From contig JBBBDQ010000403.1 in the NCBI GenBank assembly GCA_037127315.1, positions 2,080,001 to 2,144,000 of the forward strand: a stretch of 64,000 nucleotides of DNA, given 5' to 3'. Under the pieces are notes generated by a model. It was given only the letters and a program-made list of their open reading frames with translations, was not told where the DNA came from and ran no database searches. This DNA is from Ascarosepion bandense (taxonomy: Eukaryota > Mollusca > Cephalopoda > Sepiida > Sepiidae). Positions 1 through 12,393 of the stretch are shown one piece after another. The stretch's first letter is position 1, and every line of letters starts with the position of its first letter. A program made the position numbers and the translations under genes.

Positions 1-632
1 TATCGAAATTGTCCTGTTTCTTAATACCTTACTCAACTTCAAGAATGCTTCCTTCACCATGCCAATTCGCTTTCGGATCACTGTGTCGCACTTTCCTTTT
101 TCTGTTATAACGCTTCCCAGGTATTTAAATTTTTGTACCTGATTGATTCTGGTATCCCCGACCAGTATTTGGCATATTGGGCTGCCCTTTTTACTGATGA
201 CCATGCATTCGGTTTTCGTGCAGTTTATTTTCTAGTCATTTCTTGTTACTTTCTTCTGCTACCTTCTGTAGGAGGTCTTGTAGTTTCTTTTCTGTGTCTG
301 CTATCAGCACAGTATCATCTGCGTACCTTAGGTTGTTTAAATTGTGGCCTCCGATTACGAATCCAGGCATAACTTCTAGGGTCCTCAAAATATTCTAGCG
401 GTACAAGTTGAACAGATCCGGCGAAAAGACACATCCCTGTCTTACGCCCCTTTCTATCTTTGTATATCTACTCAATTCATTACCTGTCCGTGTGCAAGCG
501 GTTTGCTGCCAGTAAAGATTCTTTATTTCTCTCAAGTCTTTCCCAAATATGTCAAGGCTGCCGAGCATCTCCAACAGTTCTTTGTGGCGTCTTTTGTCAA
601 ACGCCTTCGCATAATCAATGAAGCACAGGTAA
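1..632 (-). mobile_element. LINE fragment (GAA-tailed family), reverse-transcriptase middle part
   Basis: Minus-strand frames show YLCFIDYAKAFDK, then LYWQQTAC and RGVRQGCVFSPDLFNLY, which are RT palm and finger motifs of a non-LTR retrotransposon. The frame is broken near 395 and continues in another frame towards position 1, where the element leaves the window. It is 5'-truncated at about 632. The same family occurs at 20427, 46980, 57907 and 61339. Confidence 0.85.
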
Positions 633-737
633 TTCACATAACATTAACCACGGCTTTATTTCTGCCGAGACTGGGTGCTCGGCAACTGCCCATCCTCAAA
701 TAAGAAACTATTCCCGTATTTAAAACAGTAGTGGAAA

Positions 738-1003
738 GTGTGCGTTGTGGTGCAGTGAATATCGGCTTGGATCGAGAATTCGGTGAGCCGAGTTCAAATT
801 CCAGTTGAATCCGTTGCAATCCTTTACGCGCAATAGTATTAATCTGTCACTTCTCCCTCCAACTATGGGTTAAATAACAGGGTTCTTGGTTGACAACCAG
901 TGTACCGCAGAAATTAATGGCAACCTACTGCAGGAAAATCTTCTGCCCAGTCAGTCATATCTCTTTCGGGCGTGTATCACGTATGACATTTAACTGACTG
1001 AGT
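738..1003 (+). mobile_element. tRNA-derived SINE, family 1
   Basis: The head starts GTGCGTTGTGGTGCAGTG (A-box-like) and carries GAGCCGAGTTCAAATTCC (B-box-like). The body includes ATGGGTTAAATAACAGGG and a 3' part with GCCCAGTCAGTCAT and TTAACTGACTGA. About ten copies of this family are found in the window, in both orientations. This one has small deletions. Confidence 0.8.
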
Positions 1004-1050
1004 GTAAAATGATAAGTATGTTTATAGATATTCAATTCACTCCTACGTCT

Positions 1051-1131
<81 letters not shown>
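1051..1131. repeat. Compound (AC)n(AG)n microsatellite
   Basis: A perfect AC run followed directly by a perfect AG run, about 80 bp in total. Confidence 0.95.
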
Positions 1132-1336
1132 TAGACGTCACATTGTTGCTCGTAAGTTCTATCAGAATAATTTAAACTTATTTGTTTGTATTTTTATAAA
1201 TATATCATTCTTTTCGGAATTTACTTAATATCTGTTCAATTTTAACTAAGAGATTCTTACTGAATAAGTACATAGAATAAAAACAGAAAAATATGAAGAG
1301 AAAATGGATTAGATTCTGTAATAAAAAAAAACTTAC

Positions 1337-1447
1337 CTTCAGAACAAGTTTTTCCAAAGAAACCTGGTTTGCATTTGCAGAAAAACTCTCTGTCTTTGTT
1401 TATGCACTCGCCTCCATTTTTGCATGGTTTCAGTGCACAAGGGTTTG
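1337..1447 (-). CDS. EGF exon A1 (most divergent A exon)
   Basis: A 111-bp exon, phase 1-1. It encodes NPCALKPCKNGGEC, NKDREFFCKCK and GFFGKTC. The donor is CTGAAG|GTAAGT, unlike the GTGAGT of the other A exons. It is the last exon of the gene visible in the window. Its divergence suggests it is the oldest A copy or lies outside the zone of recent exchange. Further exons probably lie below position 1. Confidence 0.88.
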
Positions 1448-1779
1448 CTGTTAAAAAATAAAATAAAATAAAGCCACATGTATAAACGTGAACATAAATA
1501 TTCCTGCAAATATATTTAATTAATGTGAGAGTAGATGGGACACGTTAACGTGGGAGGGTAGTTCATCATCAAAGAGAAGGAAAACTGATTTTAAAGCTGG
1601 GACGAAAACATATATGGATCTCCTTATAGTGAATAGAGAGAGTCTAGGAAAAGGAAAATATCCGAAATAATGATAAAATATAGTGAGAGGATATAAAATA
1701 GGTACCTACACTCATTTTCGATACCTAAAGTAAAAATATTCTGGTGTATTTCAAACAAAAATTATATTGATTAGAATCT

Positions 1780-3190
1780 CAAATTTTAAGCGTTTTTTAA
1801 CATTAAAAAGGGCCATTTTTTGACATATTGACATGTTCATAAAAAAGTTAATTCTCATTTTGGAAATCCCGCAAAAATAAAATATACATCTGTGACATTA
1901 TTTCAGGAAAATTAGAAAATTTAAGGTTAAATTAATCTGATTTGAAACAAATATTACTTGCTTTTAGCCTAAAAATTAGAATACAAATTTTTCTTAATCC
2001 CTGAGGTTATATTTTTCTGGTGCGTGAAGTGATTGATGACAGCCAGATAAGTTGGCAAGCTAAGTATGGTTGACCAGAATTGATATAATTGTCCAAATTT
2101 CTTTCTGTAAAGGAGAGAAAACCATGAAATACATGACCTTTTAATGTCACACAAGAAAAATTACAAAAAACAACAACAAAAAAACAACCTCTCTACACAC
2201 ACACACAAAAAAAAAAATTAAAAATTATTAAAAAAATGTTTGGGCTTGAAGATTTGTATTAAGCTTTTCAATTTTTGATTAGTAAATATAGTCTTGACTT
2301 AACTTAATAACCCAACCGCAACAAAGCTTGGAAGAATTTTAAAAACATTTTTGAAACTTTATAAATTATTATAATTAAAAAAAAAATGAAAACAATTCTT
2401 ACAAAAATTCATTATTCATAAAAAAAAAGATACTAATGTCTTTAATATATACATATATATATATATATTTTTAAATGCAATTAAAAGCTTATCTAATTAA
2501 ATAATGTTATAGTTTTATTGCAGTATTTTAGTTTACTATTCGGAGCTGATCTTCGGAAAAAAGGTTGCTTTAAAAAAGAAAGAAAATAGATTATTTATAT
2601 TCCCAAGGAATATTGTTGTTTAACTCATAAAACAAATTTTCGCAACAGTATGTGATTCTTTGAAATTTCATGAAATTACATGAAGGGTGAGACAACAGAT
2701 GTAAAAATAAAAGTATATTTTTACAACTGTTTTATAAAAATAATGACTTCAAAAATAATTTAATTCATTTTTGAATAAGTCCTGAAAGTTTCATTAAAGT
2801 CCAATCATCATTTGATTTTTGCATGAATTTCCAAATTAATGTTTTTCACAGGAAAAAAATGAGTTTCGTAAAATTACATTTATTGTAGTAAACTGGTAAA
2901 AATTTAGTCACCAGTTGACGAAAAAAAAAAAAACAAGATTTTTTACCAAAATTTTGAACGTGTTAGAAAGGATTTAAAATATCTAAAAAATACTTAAAAA
3001 TACTTTGATTTTTATACTTAATAATAACATAAATATTTTGACTGAAAAACTTTGTTTTTATTAAGTTTGGGGCCTTTTTTATTCATGCTATGCTGTTTTT
3101 TTCAGCGAATTAGTGGAGGTAGCTAGAACTTCTAGGTTAGTATCTGAGCCTTTGAAATTTAGTTGACAATTTTTTTTTTCAATTTGTTTA
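1780..3190. repeat. Intronic segment paralogous to 16050-16620
   Basis: Intron between B1 and A1. No exon or open frame of interest is present. Shared blocks with 16050-16620 include TGCTATGCTGTTTTTTTCAG followed by CGAATTAGTGGAGGTAGCTA, and the AATTTGTTTATAAA stretch. It represents an old duplication of the EGF unit's flank; the copy at 16 kb is shorter. Confidence 0.65.
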
Positions 3191-3207
3191 TAAATAATAA
3201 AAAGTGA

Positions 3208-3610
3208 GGAATGTCACCTGAAATGCTCATTTACTTATGTCCCGCTTTTAAGTTACATTTTGTGTCATACCTACCTCATAATTTTCTTAGTTTATTATTA
3301 ACGGTCGTGGTTTTTATTTATTTATTCATTATATACCGATGTCAAAAAACACTGGATTTACATTCAAAGTTAACTGGAGATATACGATTTATTTTACTTT
3401 ATTCACCTCTTTTTATGTGTTACGGCAGTTTTTCGGTACACAGAATTTTGGGGTTAATGGTAACCATAATTTAAATTTATTTTATTTTGCAAATAGTAGT
3501 AAAAACAAGGAATGTAACTTAAAAAAGCTCAATTATTTGTGCATAAATTTGATTTTCGATCCCACTTTTAAGTTACATTTTTTTTTCAATTTCTAACTCA
3601 TAATTTTATT
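3208..3610 (+). repeat. Imperfect direct repeat of about 300-bp period
   Basis: The stretch beginning GAATGTCACCTGAAATGCTC recurs about 300 bp later as GAATGTAACTTAAAAAAGCTC. Both copies continue with CTTTTAAGTTACATTTT and CTCATAATTTT. Open frames here are AT-rich and not credible genes. Confidence 0.5.
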
Positions 3611-3810
3611 ATTTACATTGTTCGAACTTGTCCTTATCTTTGTTGCCATATGCACAACGTTTCGATTGTTGTACGCTTTGACCGACCTTCTTCAGGTAAT
3701 TAGAATTTTGAACTGAACCTTTTATTTCGTTCACTCGGATATATTTTTCTCGTTCAATGAGTCATGTTACTTTCAGATGTCTCAGTTATCTCCATTTAAT
3801 TCAAGGAAAT

Positions 3811-3972
3811 ATGGCTCAGTGAATAAAAGGGTTCATTGGATTCAGTGATTTGAACCAAAGAGTTGTGAGTTCAATACTTGATTACAGCAGTGATGAACAA
3901 AAAACATAGAGATTTGAGTTAACTCAGACATACAGGATTCCGAACAATATAAATAATTACAATATCTCATTT
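3811..3972 (+). mobile_element. tRNA-like SINE, family 3
   Basis: TATGGCTCAGTGAATAAAAG resembles an A box, and GTTGTGAGTTCAATACT a B box. A second copy at about 49125-49433 shares AAGTTGTGAGTTCAATACT, CTACAGCAGT and the tail GAACAATATAAATA...ATCTCAT. Confidence 0.55.
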
Positions 3973-4039
3973 CATAAATATAGGCAAGTCATAATCTTAC
4001 TTGATTAGTTTTTAAACGCTTAATTATTTTAATGAATAG

Positions 4040-4328
4040 CTTTTCTTTTGCTTGCTTTCTTTTCCTCTTTTTCTATCTTTCTTGCTTTCTTTTTTCTCGT
4101 TTGTTTCTTTTTCCGTTTTCTTTCTTCTCTTTCTCTTTCATGCTTGCTTAATTTCGTTTTCTTTTTCTCGTTTTACGTTCTTTTTCTATCTTTTTTTTTT
4201 CTTGTTTGTTTTCTTTATTATTTTTTTTTTTCGTATTTCTTTTTCTCTTTCTTGCTTTTTTTTATTCTCTTTTTCCTTTTATTGCTGTTTCTCTATCTTT
4301 CTTGCTTGCATTTTCTTTTTTTCATTTT

Positions 4329-4360
<32 letters not shown>

Positions 4361-4365
4361 AATTC
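4040..4365. repeat. Pyrimidine-rich tract with CTTT microsatellite
   Basis: About 320 bp almost purely of T and C on the plus strand, ending in (TTTC)n. The open frames inside encode only Phe/Leu/Ser runs and are not genes. Confidence 0.9.
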
Positions 4366-5037
4366 CAATACATTTAACACATTCAAAACAACGAAAACGA
4401 AACAATATTTATACTGAGCTTTGACTAAATTTCATGTTTTACTTATGTTTCTGTTGATTAAAGGAATTTCATGCTGAGCTGTAAATTTAAATCAAACCTA
4501 TAGAAGAGGAGAGGTGGTTCCGCACTCCTCAACCCCCCAAACGGTCTTTGCTAGAGAAGCAGCAAGACTTATAAGACAACTTTAACTTCTGTTAACATAA
4601 TAAAAACACCCAGATAAGTACCATGCAGATATTCTCTCGAGATATTTGAATCGATTTTACAGCTTCGATATAATAGTAACCAAAATGATAAATAATTAAA
4701 TTTGCCAGTCTCTCGATATGTAGAAATTGTTAGATTTTAAGAAGCTGATTTCACTAAAATGCTTGTAAGTATTTATTGTGTGACCCTTGAAAATGCGTGC
4801 CCTTAGTATCGTTTTGTTTTACTAATACGTTAATCTCGTACTGCAGATTCATGATAGAAGTTCAATGAGCCAAAAAATATTGTGATAAAAACAAATAAGA
4901 TGAAAATGCAAAGATAAGGATGCAAATTCTGCAAACAGAATCCTTGTTCAACAATAAAAAAATTCTTAAAAGAATGTTTTATTCTTTAAAAAGATAATTT
5001 CTACTCCAAGAAAGTATGGATTATAAATTCTACTCAC

Positions 5038-5148
5038 GAATTTCGCAGTTCCTTCCTTCAAAGTCTTTCTTACATACACAATGGTAGTTATGCTTTTTAT
5101 TAGTACAGGTCGCCCCATTCAGACAAGGTTTCTTTTCGCAATAGTCAA
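5038..5148 (-). CDS. EGF exon B1
   Basis: A 111-bp exon, phase 1-1. It encodes YCEKKPCLNGATC, NYHCVCKKD and FEGRNC. It resembles B3-B6 rather than its neighbour B2. The SINE-derived array starts 357 bp away in the same intron. Confidence 0.9.
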
Positions 5149-5504
5149 CTGTGGAGAGTAAATTGAAAAAAATCTTACAAAAAATAGTACATCTATGATG
5201 ATATCTCGGTGTAATTAATACATATAATATCTTTTTATTTTAATAAACATACTTAGATGTTTATATGGAAGATTGTCGTAGACTTGATAAATATGACACA
5301 ATTTTGCTTTCAAATTTAAAAGTTTAATTTTACCATAAAATACCATTTCATCAAAGTAAGGCAATAAAGCCACTTCAATGCAAGGGGTCACCAAGTGATA
5401 GAGAATATAATATAAAAATGCCATTAAGGAGAGAGAACACTAAAATAATAGGAATTAAGAAGATAACGATTGATATTAAATTATTGAAGATCAAAGTTGA
5501 CGGG

Positions 5505-8500
5505 TGAGTTTCTAAGCGCGGCGTAGATGTTGTACAAAGCCGAAAGTATAAGACACCCAGTGAGGATCGAACCACTACTTAATTATAACGTTGACGGGTG
5601 AGTTTCTAAGTGTGGCGTAGATGTTGTACAAAGCCAAAGTATAAGACACCCAGTAGATCGAACTCACTACTTAATTATAATGCTGACGGGTGAGTTTCAA
5701 GTGCGGTAGATATTGTGCAAAAGCCGAAAGTATAAGACACCCAGGAGGATCGAACTCACTACTTAATTATAATGTTGACGGTGAGTTTCTAAGCGCGTAT
5801 GCGTAGATATTGTACAAAGCTGAAAGTATAAGACACCCAGTGAGGATCGAACCACTACTTAATTATAATGTTGACGGGTGAGTTTTGCCATGGCGTAGAT
5901 GTTGTACAAAGTTGAAAGTATAAGACACCCAGTGAGGATCGAACTCATCACTTAATTATAATGTTGACGGGTGAGCTTGGGCGCGGCGTAGATGTTGTAC
6001 AAAGCCGAAAGTATAAGACACCCAGTGAGGATCGAACTCACTACTTAATTATAATGTTGACGGGTGAGTTTTTAAGTGCGGCGTAGATGTTGTACAAAGC
6101 CGAAAGTGATAAGATACACTCCAGTGAGGATCGAACCTTACTCACTTAATTATAATGTTGACGGGTGAGCTTAAGTGCGGCGCAGATGTTGTACAAAGCC
6201 GAAAGTATAAGACACCCAGTGAGGATCGAACTCACTACTTAATTATAATGTTGACGGGTGAGTTTCGGCGCGGCGTAGATGTTGTACAAAGCCGAAAGTA
6301 TAAGACACCCAGTGAGGATCGAACTCACTACTTAATTATAATGTTGACGGGTGAGTTTCCCCATGCGGCGCAGATGTTTAAGAAGGAAGCCGAAAGCATA
6401 AGATACCCAGTGAGGATCGAACTCACTACTTAATTATAATGTTGACGGGTGAGTTTCCAAGTGCGGCGTAGATGTTGTACAAAGTCGAAAGTATAAGACA
6501 CTCAGTGAGGATCGAACTCACTACTTAATTGAATAAGTTGACGGGTGAGCTTCTATGCGGCGTAGATGTTGTACAAAGTCGAAAAGTATAAGACACCCAG
6601 TGAGGATCGAACTCACTACTTAATTATAATGTTGACGGTGAGTTTCTTGCCGCCATGTAGATATTGTACAAAGCCGAAAGTATAGATAACACCCAGTGAG
6701 GATCGAACTCACTACTTAATTATAATGTTGACGGGTATGCTTCGGGCGGCGTAGATATTGTACAAAATGAAAGTATACAAATTAGTGAGGATCGGAACTC
6801 ACTACTTAATTATAATGTTGACGGGTGAGTTTCTAAGCGCGGCGTAGATATTGTACAAAGTTTAGCATAAGACACCCAGTGAGGATCGAACTCACTACTT
6901 AATTATATTGTTGACGGGTGAGTTTTCCAAGTGCGGCGTAGATGTTGTACAAAGCCGAAAGTATAAGACACTCAGTGAGGACTGAAACCATCATTTCTTA
7001 ATTATAATGTTGATGTAAGAGTTTCTAAGTGCGCCGTAGATATTGTACAAAGCCGAAAGTATAGCACACCCAGTGAGGATCGAACTCACGCTTACTTAAT
7101 TATAATGTTGACGGGTGAGTTTTGCCATGGCGTAGATATTGTACAAAGCTGAAAGTATAAGACACTCCAGTGAGGATCGAACTCACTACTTAATTATAAT
7201 GTTGACGGGTGAGTTTCCCGGCGCGGCGTAGATATTGTACAGCCGAAAGTATAAGGACACACCCAGTGAGGATCGAACTCACTACTTAATTATAATGTTG
7301 ACGGGTGAGTTTTCGCAAGCGCGGCGTAGATATATTGTACAGCCGAAAGTGGTAAGACACCCAGTGAGAGGATCGAACTCATTACTTAATTATAATGTTG
7401 ACGGGTGAGTTTCCCTTGTATGCGGCGTAGATGTTGTACAAAGCCGAAAGTATAAGACACTTAAAAGTAGTGAGGATCGAACTCACTACTTAATTATAAT
7501 GTTGACGGGTGAGTTTCTTGGCGCGGCGTAGATATTGTACAAAGCCGAAAGTGTAAGACACCCAGTGAGGATCGAACTCACTACTTATAATTATAATGTT
7601 GACGGGTGAGTTTCTAAGCGCGGCGATATTGTACAAAGCCGAAAGTGTAAGACACCCAGTGAGGATCGAACTCATTACTTAATTATAATGTTGACGGGTG
7701 AGTTTCTTAAGTGCGGCGTAGATGTTGTACAAAATGCGAAACGCAGTACGGTAGAAGTCGAACTCACTACTTAGTTATAAATGGTGAGTTTCTAAAAGTG
7801 CGGCATAGATATTGTACAAAGCCGAAAGTGGAGACACCAGTGAGGATCGAACTCACTACTTAATTATAATGTTGACGGGTGAGTTTCTAAGCGCAGCGTA
7901 AATGTGGCTTGAAAGGTATAAGGCTACCAATGAGATCGAACCTATACTTAATTATCATCTGACGGGTGAGTTTCTAAGCGCGGCGTAGATATTGTACAAA
8001 GCCGAAAGTGTGGGAGCTTCCAGTGAGGATCAGAACTCACTACTTCAGTATAATGTTGACGGGTGAGTTTCTAAGCGCAGCCTGGCGAATGTAGAAGCCG
8101 AAAGTGTAGGCCGCAGTGAGGATCGAACTCACTACTTAATTATAATGTTGATGAGTTCTAAGCGCGGCATAGATATTGTACAAAGCCGAAAGTGTAGGGC
8201 GCAGTGAGATCGAACTCACTCGCAATTATAATGTTGACCGGTGGTTTATAAGCGTGAATGTTATTACAAAACCGAAAGTGTAAGACACCCAGTGAGATCG
8301 AACTCACTACTTATTATAATGTAAACGGATGAGTTTCTAAGCGCGGCGTAGATATTGTACAAAGCCGAAAGTGGGCGCGAGGTGAGGATCGAACTCACTA
8401 CTTAATTATAATGTTGACGGGTGATTTTAAACTTGACGTAGATATTGTGCAAAGCCGAAAGTGGTGCAATGAGGATTGAACTCACTACTTAATTATAATG

Positions 8501-10830
8501 TAGGCAGGTGAGTTTCTAAGCGCGGCGTAGATATTGTACAAAGCCAAAGTGTAAGACTTTGATGAGATCGAACTCACTACTTAATTATAATGTTGACGAG
8601 GTGATTTCCAGCGCGTATGTGAATAGTAACCGCAAAGCCAAAGTGCTAGACACCCAGTGAGGATCGAACTCATTACTTAATTATAATGTTGACAGGTGAG
8701 TTTCTAAATTACGTGACGTAGATGTTTATTTTTAAAGCCGAAAGTATAAGACACCCAGTGAGATCGAACTACCCTACTGAGTATAATGTTGACGGGTGAG
8801 TTTCTAAGTGCGGCGGCCATTGCTTTACAAAGCCGAAAGTATAAGACACCAGTGAGGATCGAACTCACTACTTAATTATAATGTTGACGAGTCGAGTTCT
8901 AATAGCGTAGATATTATGCAAGCCGAAAGTGTAAGACACCCAGTGAGATCGAACTCACTCACCTTAGTATAATGTTGACGAGGTGAGTTTCTAAGCGCGG
9001 CCCGTGAATATTGTACAAGCCGAGGAGATGCAAGGCACAGTGAGGATCGAACTCAACAACAATTACTGTCAATGTTGACGGGTAGTTTCTAAGTGCGGCG
9101 TAGATGTTGTACAAAGCCGAAGTATAAGACACCCCAGTGAGGATCAGAACTCTCCTTAATTATATTGACGGAGTGAGTTCTAAGCGCGGCGTAGATATTG
9201 TACAAAGCCGAAAGTGTAGACGCAGTGAGATCGAACTCACTACTTAATTATAATGTTGACGGGTGGGCCTACAAAAGCACGGGCATGGGCCAATGCAAAG
9301 CCGAAAGTGTAGACGCGATGAGATCGAACTCACTACTTAGTATAATGTTGACGGGTGAGTTTCTAGTGCGCCGTAGATATTGTACAAAGCCGAAAGTACA
9401 AACGCGAGTGAGGATCATTCACTACTTAATTATAGTATTGATGGTGAGTTTCTAAGTGCGCCACGTGATATTGTACAAAGCCGAAAGTATAGACGCCAGT
9501 GAGGATAATTTCCTTACTTAGTATAATGACCCGACAGGTGAGTTTCTAAGTGCGGCGTAGATGTTCGACTGGCAATGCGATGGTGGGGCGTTGATATTAA
9601 AGTACAGACGCAGTGAGATCGAACTCACTACTTAGTGTAATGTTGACGGGTAAGTTTCAGTGCGTAGTGTACAAAGCTGAAAGTATAAGACACCCAGTGA
9701 GGATCGAACTCACCTCTTAATTCTATAATGTTGACGGGTGAGTTTCTAAGCGCGGCGTAGATATTGTACAAAATGAAAGTATAAGACACCCGAGTGAGGA
9801 TCGAACTCACTATGATATAATGTTGACAGGTGAGTTTCTAAGTACGTAGATGTGTACAAAGCCGAAAGTGAACTTGATGAGGATCGAACTCACTACTTAA
9901 TTATAATGTTGATGGGTGAGTTTCTAAGGTACTTGTGAATATTCTGTACAAAGCCGAAAGTATAAGACACCCAGTGAGGATCGAACTCACTACTTATTCA
10001 TAATATTTGACGGGTGAGTTTTCTAGAGATATGGCGGCAGATGTTGTACAAAAGCCAGAAAATGCAGACACCAGTGAGGATCGAACTCACTATGGTACAA
10101 AAATGTTGACGGGTGATTTCTAAATTACTGACGTAGATATTGTACAAAACCGAAAGTATAAGACACCCGAGTGAGGATCGAACTCACTGTTGTTCTAATG
10201 TTGACGGGTGAGTTTCTAGCGCAACACCCGTAGATAATGGCCTGTGATACGAAAGTGAACGCAGTGAGGATCAGGCTACTTGGTATGTGTTGACGGGTGA
10301 GTTTCTAGAAAAATTGCAGCGTAGATGTTGTACAAAGCCGAAAGTATAAGACACCCAGTGAGGATCGAACTCACTACTTAGTATAAATATTTAGGCAATT
10401 GGGTTACAAGCATGACGTAGATATTGTACAAAGCGAAAAGTGTAAGACACCCGAAGTGAGATCGAACTCTACTTCATTATAATGTTGACGGGTGAGTTTC
10501 TAAGTGCGACGTAGATGTTGTGACGCAAAGCCGAAAGTATAAGACACCCAGTGAGGATCAGGCTACTACTTAGTACCATGGCTGTTGACGGGTGAGTTTC
10601 AGCGCGGCCGTCTGTACAAAGCCGAAAGTATAAGACACCCAGTGAGGATCGAACTCACTACTTAATTATAATGTTGATGGGTGAGTTTCTAGCGCTGACG
10701 TAGATGTTGCTAAAAGCCGAAGCCATAAAGTACTAGTGAGATCGAACTCACTCGCAATTCTGTCTGGTTCTAGTGAGACAAGCTTGCTGATCATTACACC
10801 ACGTCAAGGTGCCCAGACAAAGTCTGACGG
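5505..10830 (-). repeat. SINE-derived tandem array, about 55 units of about 95 bp
   Basis: On the minus strand each unit reads GTGAGTTCGATCCTCACTGG, then TGTCTTATACTTTCGGC, TTTGTACAATATCTACGCCG, AGAAACTCACCCGTCAAC and ATTATAATTAA. The same body occurs in single SINE copies at 37207-37486. The end at 10735-10815 holds the SINE head (GCAAGCTTGTCTCACTAGAA) once. TGACGGG flanks the insertion (5498-5504 and 10824-10830) and lies in every unit. Units from 5.5 to 7.7 kb are regular; later ones carry many small indels. Each unit keeps a B-box-like motif but not the A-box-like head. Confidence 0.9.
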
Positions 10831-11335
10831 GAAAGCAAAAAATCAAGTGAAAAGTGCGAGAGAAGAAATTGTTACATCAAGCAATTTCAACTGTAAAATG
10901 ATGAGACCTAACTACAAATCTAGTACTGCGCTTAATTTTGTAAAGTCGTAGTACCAAATAGGAAAGATTATCACAATATTTATTACGAAAATATTTCTAG
11001 AAAAGGCATTGAGAAGCTACGTTAAGTTAGTGAGAAAGTGACTGAAGCCGTGATGCCAGGTCAGAAACAATAACATAGCAGATTTTTCTTCAGATTTCGT
11101 CAAGTATCTGTAGATGCATGGCAAAAACACCTGACCAGAAGTGACAGCAATATCCAATATGCCTCTCCAAAATATGTTTTAGGTATTGTTTTGTTTGTGT
11201 GACCAATGACGTGTTTGGTTTCAGGTACTCTGCTTTTAAAATTGGCCTATTCTCAGATTTGTCAGCAAGTTTGTTTGTAATTGCAATGCAATAGAATTGT
11301 GAATAGGCGAAATTAATGATGGATAACGAAAGTAA
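10831..11335 (-). repeat. Segment paralogous to 30536-31060, with old LINE remnant
   Basis: Aligned by eye with 30536-31060, sharing GAAGAAATTGTTA, GCAATTTCAAC, AAAATGATGAGACCTA and GACTGAAGCCGTGAT. On the minus strand a frame shows IGYCCHFWSGV and LQILDEI, resembling IEYCCHIWSG and LLDKIQ of the CR1/Jockey-group LINE at 13-16 kb. It is an old, decayed LINE 3' region. Confidence 0.65.
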
Positions 11336-12025
11336 TGCAGAATTTAAAAAAAAAATTTTTTTTTTAATCGTATCACTCCGAGCAAGGCGGTAACGCCGCT
11401 GATGTGCAGGGGCTACGTAATAGTGAAAAGATTGGAAAAGATAAAGCCGGAAACCACATCCTAAACAGGGAACAAGGGATGAGCCTCTTAACCTGTTCAA
11501 TAGATGTGGGTGAAGTGTGAACCGGGCGATAGTTTAGTCTATCTACTCCAATTGAAAAAAAAAAATGAAAAAGAAAAAAAGAAAGAAAGGTGAAAAGATT
11601 GGAAAAGAGAAAGCCGGAAACCACATCCTAAACAGGGAACAAGGGATGAGCCTCTTAACCTGTTCAATAGATGTGGGTGAAGTGTGAACCGGGCGATAGT
11701 TTAGTCTATCTACTCCAATTGAAAAAAAAAAATGAAAAAGAAAAAAAAGAAAGAAAGGTGAAAAGATTGGAAAAGAGAAAGCCGGAAACCACATCCTAAA
11801 CAGGGAACAAGGGATGAGCCCCTTAACCTGTTCAATAGACGTGGGTGGAGCGTGAACCGGGCGATAGATAGATCTATCTACTCCAACTGAAAAAACAAAA
11901 AAACAAAGTGAGAAGATTGGAAAAGAGAAAGCCGGAAACCACATCCTAAACAGGGAAAAAGGGATGAGCCTCTTAACCTGTTCAATAGACGTGGGTGGAG
12001 TGTGAACCAGGCGATAGATAGATTT
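11336..12025 (-). repeat. LINE-tailed element with four tandem units of about 167 bp
   Basis: GGAAACCACATCCTAAACAG begins at 11449, 11616, 11784 and 11934, giving spacings of 167, 168 and 150. Units are separated by A-rich runs. The outer end (11370-11420) is the CR1-like tail with CACTCCGAGCAAGGCGGTAA. A single-unit copy lies at 49440-49625. The paralogous site near 31060 lacks the insertion. Open frames here are repeats of the unit, not genes. Confidence 0.8.
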
Positions 12026-12092
12026 CTGGAAAGATGAAACTGAGGAGAGGAAAGGGGTGAAAATAGGCAGTTAGAATTGCTATCCTGATTAG

Positions 12093-12393
12093 TCATAAGT
12101 GCCATCCGTGATATACGCTTTGGGCGATCATGTCACGAAAGAGACATAACTGACTGGGCAGAAGATTATCCCACAGTAGGTTGCCATTGCTTTCTGCGGT
12201 AGACTGGTTGTCAGCCAAGGCTATAGAACCCAATCTGTCCTATTATTTAACCCATAAATGGAGGGAAGTGATGGAATAATACCTTTCCCAAGAGTATTTG
12301 TGCGTAAGTGAATGCAAGGAATTCAACCGGAATTCGAACTCGGCTCCCCGATTTATCGTCTCGTGTCGATATCTACTGCACCACAACGCACAT
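12093..12393 (-). mobile_element. tRNA-derived SINE, family 1
   Basis: A near full-length reverse copy, from GTGCGTTGTGGTGCAGTAG-like head sequence at the right to TAAGTGCCATCCGTGATA at the left. Confidence 0.8.

Noticed and set aside
4048..4424. Three overlapping open frames rich in Phe, Leu and Ser
   Set aside because: They are translations of a pyrimidine-rich tract in three frames, with no domain and no codon structure.
6155..9810. Open frames of 60-92 codons in the SINE array
   Set aside because: They are read-through of the repeated 95-bp unit and change frame with each indel.
5505..10830. CRISPR-like array of regular repeats
   Set aside because: There are no unique spacers: the whole unit is repeated, it derives from a tRNA-type SINE, and the genome is animal.
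11090..12105. Minus-strand frames of 75-136 codons
   Set aside because: They follow the tandem LINE-tailed units and an old LINE remnant; no independent gene is supported.
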